Shown piece after piece: positions 12,540 to 24,400 of a stretch of 64,000 bases of DNA. The first letter of the stretch is position 1. Every line of letters starts with the position of its first letter. The stretch lies in the NCBI GenBank assembly GCA_947561395.2, contig OX387193.1:3844001-3908000 (forward strand), in the 5' to 3' direction. Source of the stretch: Buxus sempervirens (taxonomy: Eukaryota; Streptophyta; Magnoliopsida; Buxales; Buxaceae). The position numbers and the translations under genes are program-made. The notes under the pieces are model-generated. The model did not search any database. It was not told where the DNA came from and saw only the letters and a program-made list of their open reading frames with translations.

Positions 12540-12880
12540 ACGGGTCGTGTCGGGTTATAATCGGGTTGGACTAAATTAAGGCGGGTTGGAAAACCCCCAA
12601 CCCATCAATAAACGGGTTCAACCCATCAACCCGTTTATTATTTTTTATTTTTCAAAAAATATTTTGTAAAATAGGGTTGGGGGTTAATTGGATCGGATTA
12701 TACCATGTTCGGGTCAGATTTTGGGGTTAATCGGGTCAGAACATGACACTTTTGCCGTCTTTTTTTAAATCGGGTTAGCAGGTGGGGTTTGAGAAACCCC
12801 AACCCAATTAATAAACGGATCAACCCAACCCGCTTATAATCGGATTGATCCGTCGGATCGGGTGGCATTTTGTCGGCTCT
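12540..12880. repeat. GGGTT/AACCC-rich inverted repeat region
   Basis: Repeated cgggttgg, cgggttataatcgg and aacccatcaacccg motifs lie on both strands. This is a dispersed, degraded plant repeat and no coding sequence is seen. Confidence 0.45.
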
Positions 12881-13062
12881 AATTAATTAATTAGAACGTT
12901 GTCTGTAGTGATTTCAAGATCTTTATGAAGCAGGAAGCATGCAAACTCAAAAGTGGTGAACGCAGGAATTACCTTCTGCTTTTTCTTTTTCTCCTTTTTT
13001 TGTTGTAAATTTTCCAACACAATTATTGCGGTCCACATCCTGTAGTCTGCCTGCAAGATACT

Positions 13063-13070
13063 TTATATAA
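13063..13070 (+). promoter_or_regulatory. TATA box of the dirigent gene
   Basis: ttatataa in the context actttatataagg, 111 bp upstream of the ATG at 13181. Confidence 0.7.
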
Positions 13071-13180
13071 GGTGAGATTGAAGGGAACATTGAAAAACTA
13101 AGCAGGACTTGTCTTCTCTTATTTGGTTTATAAATTCTTTTGCTTTAATCGAAGAAAGAGACGTCGACGATCGGGAGAAG

Positions 13181-13744
13181 ATGGAAGCAAGAAGCTTCAC
13201 TCTGGTTCTGCTTCTCTTCATCATCTGCTTCTCTGCGTCTGCCGCCATGCCTGCAAAGAGGAGAAAGCAACACCAGCCATGCAAGAACTTGGTTTTGTAC
13301 TTCCACGACGTTATTTACAACGGCAAGAATGCGGCGAACGCAACTTCTGCCATTGTGGCTGCACCAGAAGGGGCGAACCTCACCATCTTAGCAGGAAAAA
13401 ACCACTTCGGTAATGTGGTTGCGTTCGACGACCCCATTACTCTGGACAACAATCTGCACTCGAAACCAGTTGGTCGAGCTCAAGGGCTCTACCTCTACGA
13501 CATGAAGAACACCTTCTCGGCATGGCTGGGCTTCACGTTTGTTCTCAACAGCACAGACTGCCATGGCACGATTAACTTCATGGGCGCTGATCCTATCTTG
13601 GCGAAGACGAGAGATATTTCAGTGGTGGGTGGCACCGGCGACTTCTTCATGGCCAGAGGGATTGCCACCATAATGACTGACGCATTCGAAGGAGAGGTGT
13701 ATTTCCGGCTTCGCGTCGACATTAAGCTGTACGAGTGTTGGTAA
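13181..13744 (+). CDS. Dirigent protein (DIR-a-like)
   Basis: A 187-residue secreted protein of the dirigent family. These proteins steer stereoselective coupling of coniferyl alcohol radicals in the cell wall (lignans, e.g. pinoresinol) without oxidising activity of their own. Residues 1-22 form a signal peptide. The family signature follows: [16 protein letters not shown] (33-48), [10 protein letters not shown] (98-107), and the [16 protein letters not shown] segment (145-160) with conserved Gly and Asp. The end is [10 protein letters not shown]34 and C186 are placed to form the conserved disulfide. N53, N66 and N123 are N-glycosylation sequons. The gene is intronless, as is usual for the family. 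The frame is open upstream of the ATG but has no other ATG, so 13181 is the start. Subfamily assignment is by similarity of the C-terminal half. Confidence 0.95.
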   Translation: MEARSFTLVLLLFIICFSASAAMPAKRRKQHQPCKNLVLYFHDVIYNGKNAANATSAIVAAPEGANLTILAGKNHFGNVVAFDDPITLDNNLHSKPVGRAQGLYLYDMKNTFSAWLGFTFVLNSTDCHGTINFMGADPILAKTRDISVVGGTGDFFMARGIATIMTDAFEGEVYFRLRVDIKLYECW

Positions 13745-13843
13745 TGGAAGCCTGAATCCTGTCGCAACTTCATGCTTGCCATGATCGAATCTACCAACAA
13801 AGCAAGTGCTCGATTAGTGAGAGAATTAAAGCATGTATGGATC

Positions 13844-13849
13844 AAATAA
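13844..13849 (+). terminator. Putative polyadenylation signal of the dirigent gene
   Basis: aataaa 100 bp after the stop codon. Confidence 0.5.
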
Positions 13850-14268
13850 AAGGGATTGAAGTACTCATATCCATGTGCGTTCTCAAGCTGTGTTTTTCCA
13901 CTTTTTCTATCAGTGTTTTTTTCTTTCAAGAAAGAGTAGCAGTTCACTTGTTCTTCTTTAAGTGGGCTCTATGATTATTTAAACAGCCTCTAGCTAGATT
14001 TAATATAATTAATCAGAATTCAAAGAAATAATTATATTCTTACTTTAATCGACAGATACGTGATTTGATCTATATTCAATAATTTTGTCGTTGGAATATA
14101 AATTGAATCCAATGAGAAAGACATATAATAATTGGGTATGTTAAATGGACAATCAGTCCTATCCTGCCCTTCGAGTAAGTTAATTAAACAGCCTCGTGTG
14201 TTATAGATAAACTATTGAGTGCACGTGGGTAGAAATTACTAATAGAAAATTATCAAGTGAGGGGTACC
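13850..14268. other. Intergenic sequence downstream of the dirigent gene
   Basis: AT-rich, without supported gene or repeat structure. Confidence 0.4.
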
Positions 14269-14275
14269 CTTTTAT

Positions 14276-14469
14276 GGATTCAAATCATCTACGGTTTAAC
14301 CCATAAATTAGTTTAACCGTATCCAATGATTGCTTGTCAAGTAGGCAAGCAACACTATCTCTCCTTTCTCTTTCTGTATGGAAAACGAAAAAGTGAAAAT
14401 CACTTTTTCAAAGAACAATTTGGTACGGTTGAGCCAATTTACGGGCTCAACCGTAAATGATCTGAATCC
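14276..14469. mobile_element. 194-bp MITE with GGATTCAAATCAT inverted ends
   Basis: The left end GGATTCAAATCATCTACGGTT matches the reverse complement of the right end at about 18 of 21 positions. The direct repeat cttttat flanks it (14269-14275 and 14470-14476). A truncated relative lies in the chitinase pseudogene near 58290-58397. Confidence 0.8.
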
Positions 14470-14902
14470 CTTTTATCGTGTATTAGTATTTAAAAACCAT
14501 GAAAAGTCTTCTTTGCAAAAGAGGAAACTTTTCAAAAACTTTGTCCCTCCATTACCTGAAATATATATATCAATCAGTCTTTATTTTTTTTATTTTTTTT
14601 ACCAAATTATATTTTAAGTATCGCACATTTAGAAAAATTCAAGTATCGTTTGATTCGTTTTCTACCAAATGATATTTGAATCATCCCACAATTGGAAAAC
14701 CCAGACATCATATAATCTTTCTTCGACCAAATAATATTTCAAGCATCTCACGTTTCTCCAACCCATTTCTTGCAATCGGATCTAGTCATGGACGTACGGA
14801 GTTGAGCTAAAAATAATAAGGGTTTCTAATCATAATTGTGCATGCATTGGTTAGTAGTGGTCCAGCCCAATAGTGCTCTGTGTACCACATATGAATGGTT
14901 AA

Positions 14903-15247
14903 ATGACATCTACAAGATTCTTATCAAGAATTTCTGGTGGTGGAGGAGTAATTCGAAACAATTCAGGTTTATTTCTTGTTGCTTTTTCTGCTAATTATGG
15001 GTTTCAATCTAATCTCATGGCTGAGTTACTTGCCTTAAGGGATGGTCTCAGATTGGCTGATAGATTTGGTTTACAAGAGCTGGTTATTGAGACAGATTCA
15101 AAAATTCTCGTTGACATGGTTAACGGTAAGGCTTCCATCCCATGGAAGTTTAAGCTCTGGGGCAAGAAATTAAAGGAAGACTTAGTATCCAAAATCGGAT
15201 AGTGCACCACATTTATAGAGAAGCTAACACTGTTGCGGATGCGTTTG
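14903..15247 (+). pseudogene. LINE-type RNase H fragment (5' part)
   Basis: The translation GGGGVIRNNSGLFLVAF...AELLALRDGLRLA...VIETDSKILVDMVNG is an RNase H-like domain of the RVT_3 type. These are found at the C-terminus of plant non-LTR retrotransposon reverse transcriptases and in derived host proteins. A frameshift near 15195 separates it from the last conserved block HIYREANTVADA. The block is then cut at 15247 by the outer LTR. The sequence resumes at 57040 after the nest. Confidence 0.75.
15186..15247 (+). repeat. 62-bp repeat, left copy flanking the nest
   Basis: Matches 57040-57101 at 60 of 62 positions. It encodes the end of the RNase H domain. It sits directly left of the outer LTR, while the other copy sits 4 bp beyond its right end. 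Confidence 0.9.
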
Positions 15248-15565
15248 TTGTGTTTTGGTTGTTTTTAGAGGACTCAAAATTCCTTTGTTTCTTGTGTGGG
15301 AAGAATAGTCCCACATTGGAAATTTACTGAAACCTCATTGTGTTAATATAGGATGGTGAGAACTAAAGGGGTGCAACCCCTAAAGTGAGACATTGTTCCT
15401 TTGTAGACACCCCAAATTGCACTACCAAATGAGAAAATAATAAAAACATGTTGTAGACACCCCCAAATTGCACCCCAATATAAGAGATTAACTAAGAAGG
15501 GCTCCAAAGGTCTCATTTGAGCCTTGACATATGTCAAACTTTCAAAAACTTTCAAAAACAGTGCC

Positions 15566-15831
15566 AACCGCACTGTGTATGCGGTTTTTATAATTTCGGT
15601 GTAAACCGCTCTGTATGTGCGGTTGCAACCGCACAGACAGCACGGTTCAGGTCCTTGCTTGTCGCGCTGGCGGCCACGTGGCTTCAAGAAGCTTCGGCCG
15701 TTAGGCCGCGTGTCCAGCACTCGATTAAAGCATAACTGAATTGAACCGTTCTGTATATGCGGTTTAGTCAATTTTGTATTAAACCGCACTTTGAGTGGCG
15801 GTTCTGTGGAAACCGCACTGAGTATACGGTT
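15566..15831 (+). promoter_or_regulatory. Six AACCG-N11-CGGTT dyads in U3 (5' LTR)
   Basis: Sites 15566-15586, 15604-15624, 15627-15647, 15744-15764, 15782-15803 and 15811-15831. Five are exactly 21 bp and one is 22 bp. The central 11 bp follow the directional pattern NNCTGNRTRTG. The cluster ends about 200 bp upstream of the TATA box. A binding site for a dimeric protein is inferred. Confidence 0.85.
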
Positions 15832-16031
15832 TTGGCTGTTTCAAGGCTTTGCGAAATGGCTCGATCTCTGAGCCTTATTTACGCATATTACCTCTCTCTC
15901 AGGGACTTGAACTCCCTATTTCACCCTCCGAAACTTGCTGAATTACACCAATTCATGCCTTGGAGGAGAATTGGAATAATCTAGAAGGCCTTTTTGGCCT
16001 ACCCTTGGGACTCTTCTACCCTTGACTTGGC

Positions 16032-16039
16032 CTATAAAT
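16032..16039 (+). promoter_or_regulatory. TATA box of the 5' LTR
   Basis: ctataaatagaga about 580 bp into the LTR; the same motif is in the 3' LTR near 37130. This is the probable start region of the genomic RNA. Confidence 0.75.
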
Positions 16040-17641
16040 AGAGAGGCCCTCCTCTTGCAAATGGCTGACAATCTGAAGCTTAGAAGCTCTGCAAGAAGAA
16101 GGAGAACCTCTGCTGGATTGGCTACTCAACTGCTCAAGCTACTAAGGTAAGGCCTATTTGAGATACTGCTTCCCTTTTACATTCTAGCAAAATCTCTCAT
16201 CTTCTACCTTTCTGTAGTGTAAGGCCTGTGTGTATTCTTGCAACCCCAAACCCCTTCTAAAGTACCTGGGAATCCTCTCTAGCCGTAAAACGTGAAGAGA
16301 GAGCCTGGGGAAAAAGAAGGTGGAATGGATCCTCTAGGCTTAGAACCCTCAAATGATGAAAAGCATACTATATGGTTATTTTGAGCCCTTGAATGCTTCT
16401 CTGATTATTTTTATATTTGGAGAAGATGTGAATCCATGCTCTCTACAGCTATGGATTCTAACTTTCTCATAGAAATATGATTTTCCACATCTTTGCACCC
16501 ACTTTTCACTACTTTCATCAAATAGGCTAGATCTTGGATTTCCATATAACATATGAAAAATCTGAGATCATTGGCCTTAGAATGAGTTTTTAGAAGTTCA
16601 TGAGTTGTTTTTCATGATTTTAAATGGTTTTGGTCGAATCCACTTGCACACATACACTGATTTTGGCTTCTTATTCAAAGTTCTTCAAAAACAGGACAGA
16701 TCTGTATCCTGTCTTGGAATGCTCATAACTTCATCCTCCGGATGAATTTTTGAGTGATTCCAAAGACATGTGATAGATTGGGAGGTCTATTTAATATCTG
16801 GAAATTTTCGTCCATTTCCATGTAGCCAATTTTTGACACCATCTCTTCAAAGTTTGTAGGACAGTTCAGCCCAGATTGCTGAACTTGTCGCTTTGATAGT
16901 GCACTATTTGCTCGGTTTTAATCCGTTTCCTATGATTCCAATTTCTGAGTTTTCTTTAAGAAGTCTATTTTCATTTCCAACAAGTTTCAGCTGATTTCAA
17001 TCTGATTTGTGCCTTGGGTGCTCAGTTGACTCAGAGGTGCTCGCTGGCATGGTCCAGAGCTAATCTGTGGTCTTCTAGGCCTGTTCAAGAGAGCACACAA
17101 GTCACATCCGGATAGAGATTGATGTGAGGTTTTTTTCTTTGGAAAGATGTCACTACATACTTCCTCCATACCAATTTTCAGGGATTTTTATTGAGCCAAA
17201 CTCCATGAATAGAGCTTTGAAAATGCCTACTTAACACTTTTTCTGAGTTATAACAGCAAATTTCATATGTGGATTTCTCTCTCGTGTTGAATCGGATTGA
17301 GCTGAATTTTTTACTGTATACTCTACTATATACCAGTTTTCAAATGGCTTTGGTTTCATTTGATTTAGATTTAAACTGAATGAGTTATGGTTTATCAAAG
17401 CTTTCAAGCTCTTTTGACCGAATTTCTCCAGATTTGCCTTGGCTTGATTTTCTTCATTTTTACTTCGATTTCACTTCACTCATGAAGTTTTAGAAGTGAT
17501 GAATCCACAAAGAGAGTCTAAACTCATTAGACTTCTCATGTGGAATGGTCACACACATTGTGCTTGTTAAGCACCTTTTTGTTAATTTTACTAGCAAACA
17601 ATTTATAGCATAAGCAAGCATGTGGTAACCGTCTTAGACGG

Positions 17642-17676
17642 ATGAGTGGGGGTGCCTAACACCTTCCCCCGCTCAT
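17642..17676 (+). other. U5 stem-loop of the 5' LTR
   Basis: Arms ATGAGTGGGGG and CCCCCGCTCAT (11 bp including one U-G) around loop tgcctaacacctt. The arms covary between LTR families while the loop is nearly constant. The 3' LTR copy is 38740-38774. Confidence 0.8.
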
Positions 17677-17864
17677 AAATAATTCCCCGTACCCAATCTC
17701 TGGATTTTTCCATATATTAGAGCTACTTTGGCTTTATTTGGCTTTTATGAACCCGTTGGTGTCCATTCACACCCTTAAGATGGATGGTGGCGACTCTTAT
17801 TCTTATCGATCCCCGCGTGACGATATAGGAGGTCATCATAGATGACATTTCCATGTCTCACAAC

Positions 17865-17882
17865 TGGCGACTCTGCTGGGGA
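17865..17882 (+). other. Primer binding site, tRNA-Arg type
   Basis: TGGCGACTCTGCTGGGGA begins 2 bp after the LTR end. It is complementary to the 3' end of a tRNA ending TCCCCAGCAGAGTCGCCA, which from memory fits plant tRNA-Arg. The gag-only element uses the same 18 bases. Confidence 0.8.
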
Positions 17883-19471
17883 GTTTTGTGGAATTGAGCC
17901 ATTGTTGTGTGCTTAGCATGTTGGATTGCTTTTATTTGATTGTTTGCTGTTTGGCTTGTTTAAGAAGCATGCTGATCTGAATGCCTTTGTTTTAGAGAGA
18001 ATGCAAGACCCATGGAAATATGGCATGTGATGTGTGTATGCCTTAATTATGTTTAGAACCATGCTTAGGAAGGCCTAACTAGTCTTAGCATGCTAGGTTG
18101 CCATATTTTCATGATAAGCATGCTTTGATTAGAGCTTTGATGTCATGAGCATGAGATCTGAATTTTTTGAGAGATGTTTTGACTATGTTAAGCATGCTCA
18201 CCATAATTAAATGTTATTTTTGTATAACATGATAACATGCTTTCATGTTTGTATGATTGGGTGAATGCATGTTTAGATTGAGCATGCTAGGTTTTTTATT
18301 ACCTTGATATTTTCATGTTTATCTATCACAAATGATCTCTATATCATGCCTTGGTTGTTTTTGGATTGTGCTTGCATGGCTACGAAAAAAAGAGTGGCAA
18401 GGGTGGGACGTTGTGTTGAATGTGACCCATCTTGTTCAAATGCACTTGTGCACCTTTTTATTTTTTTACACAGCCTACCTATCACCTATAGGAAGTTGAA
18501 CAAGAATGTGTGTAGCTTGGCGCACCGAGGTCGTTACTTCGGAAAGCGAAAGTGAAAACATTCACCTTAGAAGCTTTGAGCCAATGATGTGATGACATGG
18601 TGGATCTAGAATTCTGGTCATACACTAGGCTTGAGCTCTAAGTTGCCAATAAGCCAAAACCCAAAACCCCCACGCTTGAAGGTGGAGAAACACGTTTTTG
18701 GCCAAAGTAAACCAAATACGATGGGAAAAGGGTTTGTATTGAGGGAAGGCCGTCTTGCATGGCTCAGGTGGTCCAAGGCATGATATGGACACCATTTGGA
18801 AGGTAAACATGAGGTAACAAGGTAATGTAAGCCTATTATTTGTGGTAACATCTTTACTTTGTAAATATCAAGCTCATGTTGGCCATTTGTGGGGATCTTG
18901 TTATTCCCAGAAATTTGTTGTTATCCTAGGATTGGTGTAGCCCTTAGAGAGAGTTTTTACTCTTCTTATGTGTCGTTCTACCCCAAATGTCCATAGGAGG
19001 CACCTAAAAGTCCCGAAATCCATGCATTGGGTGTCCATTTTGGGGAGGGAACCTAGGCCCTCCTATGTATGAATATTACTAATCCTTTGTTTTGCAGGAA
19101 ATTGGTGTGGAGAACACCCTGGAGCTGCTGGTACAAAGGGATTTTTCCTTTTTAGTTTAAAAATTCTCATTCTCAAGCCCAAAGAGGCTAAAATTGTAAT
19201 TTTATTTTGATTCATGCCCTTGAAGGCCAATTTGTATTGTAACATGTTTCTTTTATCATAAGAAGTCTGTTTGTGCATATTTTTGGTATCCCCATGCAAT
19301 CTCATGAAATTCAAGGGTTAAACGGGCCTTTAATGCCATTTGATATGTCAAGTGTCCAATTTGGGGCAGTCCAGAAGCCACCCAGTGGTGAACAGTGTGT
19401 TTGGGCAAGTAACCAAGCTAATAAAACCAATTGGAAGAGGAAACAATTCGAAAATCTGTTTTTCGGCTGAA

Positions 19472-19558
19472 AACCGTCCTGAGTATGCGGTTGTCTGCAT
19501 TTTCGCCGCAACCGCATGTATCATACGGTTTGAGCCAAACCGTCCTGAGTGTGCGGTT
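19472..19558 (+). promoter_or_regulatory. Three AACCG-N11-CGGTT dyads in the leader
   Basis: Sites 19472-19492, 19510-19530 and 19538-19558, all exactly 21 bp. They lie about 1.9 kb upstream of gag. Confidence 0.85.
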
Positions 19559-20309
19559 TTAAGCCGAAATCCATTTCTGGCCCTGCTAATTAAACATTTC
19601 GGGGTCCTTTTATCCCTAAGCCATATAAGCAAGTGGGCAGGTGGGCTAAATGAGATAAATGGCATATAAACTATCCCAAATCCACCCAAATCAAGAGATT
19701 AAGGTCATTTTTAACATTTTCACCCAAATTGAACAAATCAACTCAACTCAAAGGTGGAAATGATAAAATAAAGGTTGGCTCAAACCAAAAAACAGGTCAA
19801 ACACCTCAACTTGGGGGTTAAGTCCACATTGGGCCCTTTTTGTCCAATTTGACCGCTTAACCCATCTTAAGTGAAGTAAATGATTAAGAGAAAATTGGTT
19901 CAAATAACCAACCTAATCATACTTCAACCTCAAGAATTGAACTTGGAAATCACAATAAGCTTCCAAAGCATGTTTTAAGCCTAAAGTGGGATCTAAACCA
20001 AGAGTAAAAAGAAAAGAAGCTCAACTCTTTTGAAATAGAACAAATTCCAACCAAAAAAAAAAAAAGAAATATTTAAGCATAAAGTATTCAAACTTCTAAT
20101 ATTTCTTCCAAAGAGCAATTTATGGGTCACTTGGAAACCTTTGAATTCCAAGCAAATAATCATTGCCAAAATCAAGTGAAAGAAAATTTTGAATAAATCA
20201 TCTCCTTTAAGGGCAATTTGAGTCTCTTTTTAACTCAAAAACGCCTAAGGGGAAATCAAAAATATTTTAGGCATCTGAAAGCCTTGGAATTTCAGAAAAT
20301 CAAATCATA

Positions 20310-20775
20310 GGACCCTGGAAGCCTGAAATTCCAGACTTTTTCAAAAACCTCATAGGCCTTCTAAAGCCTGAATTTAGAAACTCATAGGACTCCTGGAAGC
20401 CTGAAATTCCAGACTTTTTCAAAATCTTCATAGGCCTTCTAAAGCCTGAATTTAGAAACTCATAGGACTCCTGGAAGCCTGAAATTCCAGACTTTTTCAA
20501 AACCTCATAGGCCTTCTAAAGCCTGAATTTAGAAACTCATAGGACTCCTGGAAGCCTGAAATTCCAGACTTTTTCAAAATCTTCATAGGCCTTCTAAAGC
20601 CTGAATTTAGAAACTCATAGGACTCCTGGAAGCCTGAAATTCCAGACTTTTTCAAAATCTTCATAGGCCTTCTAAAGCCTGAATTTAGAAACTCATAGGA
20701 CTCCTGGAAGCCTGAAATTCCAGACTTTTTCAAAATCTTCATAGGCCTTCTAAAGCCTGAATGTAATTTCAGGAG
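20310..20775 (+). repeat. Six-unit 78-bp tandem array in the leader
   Basis: ctggaagcctgaaattcc starts at about 20315, 20393, 20471, 20548, 20626 and 20704. Units are nearly identical (78 bp, one of 77). Because 78 is divisible by 3, the minus strand shows repetitive open frames; these are not taken as genes. Tandem arrays in untranslated regions are known for Tat elements. Confidence 0.92.
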
Positions 20776-21405
20776 GTTGTGGAAGCCTCAATTCCAACTT
20801 TGGTCGGTCTTTTTCGTACCAACCAACTCATAGGCCCTTGAAAGCCTGCGTAATTTCAAGAGGTTGTGGAAGCCTTAATTCCAAAGCATAAGCCCTTGGA
20901 AGCTTGCGTAATTCCAATTCTTGATTTGTCTATAGGCTTTTACTATAGGCACATCATCTTTTGTGGGATATGTTGGAAGCCCTAGAATTTTCCAATATTG
21001 GTGGGTCTTTTTCGCACCAACCAATTCATAAGCCCTTGGAAGCTTGCGTGATTCCAAGTCTTGATTTGTCTACAGGCTTTTACTGTAGGCACATCATCTT
21101 TTGTGGGACATGTGGGAGGCCCTAGAATACTCCTACAAAATTTCTAAGATTTGATCTTTTTCGTATCAATCACCTCATCTTAATAAGGTTATGTTAACCA
21201 TAAATACAAAAATCAAAAAATATGAATGCAAAAAAACCCCCAAACTCATGTTCACCAAGCCTACATGCACGCATGCATAGGTGTGTAAAGTTGATTGGAT
21301 GGGACACTAACATTTTTTCTTTTTTCTTCTTCTTTTTTACTAAGGCACTAAGTTCCTACTGCAACCATTGCTCCCCGACGTTCTCAAAGATTAAAAGCTG
21401 CTACC

Positions 21406-24400
21406 ATGAACCCTGCTGAAGAACAATCTACTGTTTCGGCTGAGGCCTTTGCTCAACTGCAAGAACAAGTGGCAGGGATGACCAAACTACTGGAGAATTT
21501 GCTGGCCAACCAAGCCGCTCAGGCTCAGGTGCAGGCGCAACAGGCGCAGGCTCAGGTTCACCAAGCTTCATCATCCCACAATGCACCACCACAGGCTCCA
21601 CCCCAGACTGAACTTCCACCACAAATCCAACCTATCCCACCTCAACCTGAACCCTCTCATCCAAACCCCGAGCCTATCCTGATCCGGGAGGAGGAATCTG
21701 AATGTGAGAAGGAAAAGGGAAAAGAAAAAGAGAGACTGAGGGTAGAAGTAGAGAGAAAATTTTTGGACAAACTGGAGTCCATTCAGGAGGAATTGAAAGA
21801 AGTCAGGGGGATCAACACGTTGGGTGGTACCAACTTCCAAGATCTCTGCCTGTACCCCGATGCATGCTTACCGGCCAAATTTAAGTGCCCGGACTTTGAA
21901 AAATATGACGGCACCGGATGCCCAATGAGCCATCTGAAGCTCTACTGTGGGGCGTTATGCCAATTTGGCCGGGATGATGGCATCCTGATCCAGCTATTCC
22001 AGAGAAGCCTAACTGGGGCAGCCTTGAGATGGTTCGCAACTGTGGACCATGGCAGAATCAGAAGGTGGAAGGACCTAGCTGATGCTTTCCTTGCTCAGTA
22101 CCGTTTCAATGCTGACATCGTGCCAGATAGGTACGATATGATGAAAATGAGTAAGGGAAGAGATGAGACAGTTAGGCAGTATGCCAAAAGGTGGAGAGAA
22201 GCCGCCTCTCAAGTCAGGCCTCCCATGATGGAGCCAGAGATGGTTACCACCTTCATTGGCACATTGGGGCATCCATTTTACAATCATTTGGTGGGTCAGG
22301 TTACCACCAGTTTCGCTGCCCTAGTACTGGTCGCGGACCGGATTGAAGATGGAATCAGATCCGGACGAATTCACGACCATTCTGCCACAGCTCGTCAGCA
22401 GGAGCCCACTTTTGATCCTTCTGCCCAGAAGCAGAAAAATGGGGCAAGAAGGAATGGAGGAAAGAAAGAAGGGGAGGTAAACATGGTACAACCCCAACCA
22501 CCACAAAAACCCATCCAAATCAATATTGCTGCACCTCCACCCAGTCCGGTGCAGCCACAATCGACCTATCAAAACCCTCTCAACATTAATGTTCCTCAGG
22601 CAGCAATGCCCAACCAAAAAAGGGTATTCTCAAAAGAGGAGAGAGACGCTTGGATGGCGTCCAGAAGAAGCAGGGTCCTTTCCCCTCTTCCTGTGACACC
22701 ATCCCAACTTTTGCCATCTTTGTTAAACGCAGGGTATGTCACCCTGAAAGAACCAAATCCGAATGCTTCAAAGGGAAAGAATTTCGATCCCTCCACCACC
22801 TGTGAATACCATATGGGTGCACCAGGACACCCTACAGACAGGTGCTGGCCATTAAAACACGCCATTCAAGATTTGATCGATCAGGGAACCCTGTTGTTTA
22901 ACACAGCTGCACCCTCTCCCACCAGGACTGACATTGGTCAGAATCCTCTGCCCCAGCATAATGGGGCTGGTCATTCCAATTTCGTAGGGACCATCTCTTC
23001 TAGACCTAGGACGTTCGATCCCTCGCAGTTAATTGCGCCAATAGGGACGTCCGTTAAGGTCTATTTTGACCAGGAAGGGATAGAGGAACAAATCAACGTT
23101 ATTTCTGGAAATAATGGAAATGGCAAGACTGCAGAGGACATTAATGCCTCTCTAAACCGGGCCGCCTCTCTCATGGCCCAGCTTAATGTAGCCAAACCCC
23201 CTCTCATTATTAATTGCAACCAGGCTGTTGCTTCCCCCACTACTCCATCACCCAAACCATCTTTGGTCATTAATTATGACCCCACCACTGCTTCAATTAC
23301 GTCTGTTTCTTCTCAGACCTTAAGATCCTCTCAACCTAAGGCACCAAGGCAATCTTCGCCTCTGGTTATTGAGGTGCCTTCTTCTAACCTTATTCCTACA
23401 TCAGCTCCTGCACCTAGGTCCCACCTCCAACCCTTGGTATTTAACGTGCCTAAACCCTCTTATTCAGAAACCGCTGTACCTTGGAACTACAGCGAGGGTT
23501 ATACGACCACTATCCCAGTGGCCGGGAATCAAGGTCAGGAGGAGGTAAACCTCATGACAAGATCAGGGAGGTGTGTAGAAGGAAAAGAACAAGAAATGAA
23601 AGAGGCAGAGCAAGTCCAGAAGGGGAAGGCCAAAATAGGGGAAGACACCCCTCAGGTCGACAATAAGGAGGCAGAGGATCTCCTAAAAATACTGAAAAAG
23701 AGTGAATTCAATATTGTTGACCAACTAACCAGGGTCCCTGCCCAGATATCAATACTGGGATTATTGCTTAATTCAGAAAAGCATAGGGACTCATTAATGA
23801 AGGTACTCCAGAGCGCCCATGTGCCCAAAACAATTGAGCCAGACCAGCTCGGCACGATGATCGGCCAGATCCTATCTCACAATGTAATAAGCTTTTCAGA
23901 AAGCGAGATAAGCCCTGTTGGAGGCTATCACATGGACCCTTTGCACATCACTGTGCTCTGTAAGGGTAGCATGATAGCCAGGGTCCTAATCGACAATGGG
24001 TCGGCCTTAAACGTCTGCCCCCTTGTAACATGTGTGAGACTTGGTTTGGACCAATCCAAGATAAAGCAAAACGGGAGGGTGGTAAGAGCTTTCGATAGCT
24101 CCAAAACACACTCCCTGGGAGAGATTGAATTACCGATTACCATCGGACCGAATATCTTTAATATTACATTCGAAGTGATAGATATTCCGGCTGCCTTCAA
24201 TCTACTTCTGGGAAGGCCGTGGATCCACTCAGCTAGGGCTATACCCTCTACTCTTCATCAAAGAGTAAAATTTATAAGAGGCCAAAGGGTAATAACGGTC
24301 CTAGCAGAGAACCTAGTCCCTCCTGTCATACCACCTGACGTACCTTTCATTAATGTAGAATTAACGGCGGACAAAATTGCTTTTCACTCTTTTCAGTTCG

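Larger units (their letters stand above)
15452..17862 (+). repeat. 5' LTR of the 23.5-kb element
   Basis: 2411 bp. U3 carries six AACCG...CGGTT dyads, then the TATA box at 16032. A CTCTCT...AGAGAG hairpin motif lies at about 16275-16303. The U5 stem-loop is 17642-17676 and a PBS-like decamer is 17788-17797. Open frames within the LTR recur in the 3' LTR and resemble nothing known. Confidence 0.95.
17883..21405 (+). other. Leader of the 23.5-kb element
   Basis: 3.5 kb of untranslated sequence between PBS and gag, with no long open frame. It contains three dyads (19472-19558), a six-unit 78-bp tandem array (20310-20775), and a second, more degenerate array of ggaagc/tttttcgtaccaacc units to about 21170. 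Confidence 0.7.

Noticed and set aside
13109..13180. Upstream extension of the dirigent frame
   Set aside because: The extension starts with TTG, not ATG, and would place 24 polar residues before a clear signal peptide at 13181.
15343..15789. Minus-strand open frame of about 148 codons in the 5' LTR, repeated at 36402-36887
   Set aside because: It crosses the LTR boundary and differs after it, so it is a shadow of LTR sequence with dyads.
17865..17882. Possible tRNA gene
   Set aside because: Only 18 bases match the 3' end of a tRNA; this is the primer binding site and no cloverleaf is present.
20300..20742. Repetitive minus-strand open frames over the leader array
   Set aside because: The 78-bp unit is divisible by three, so any open unit gives a long repetitive frame. 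It lies in the untranslated leader of a retroelement and has no ATG context or homology.
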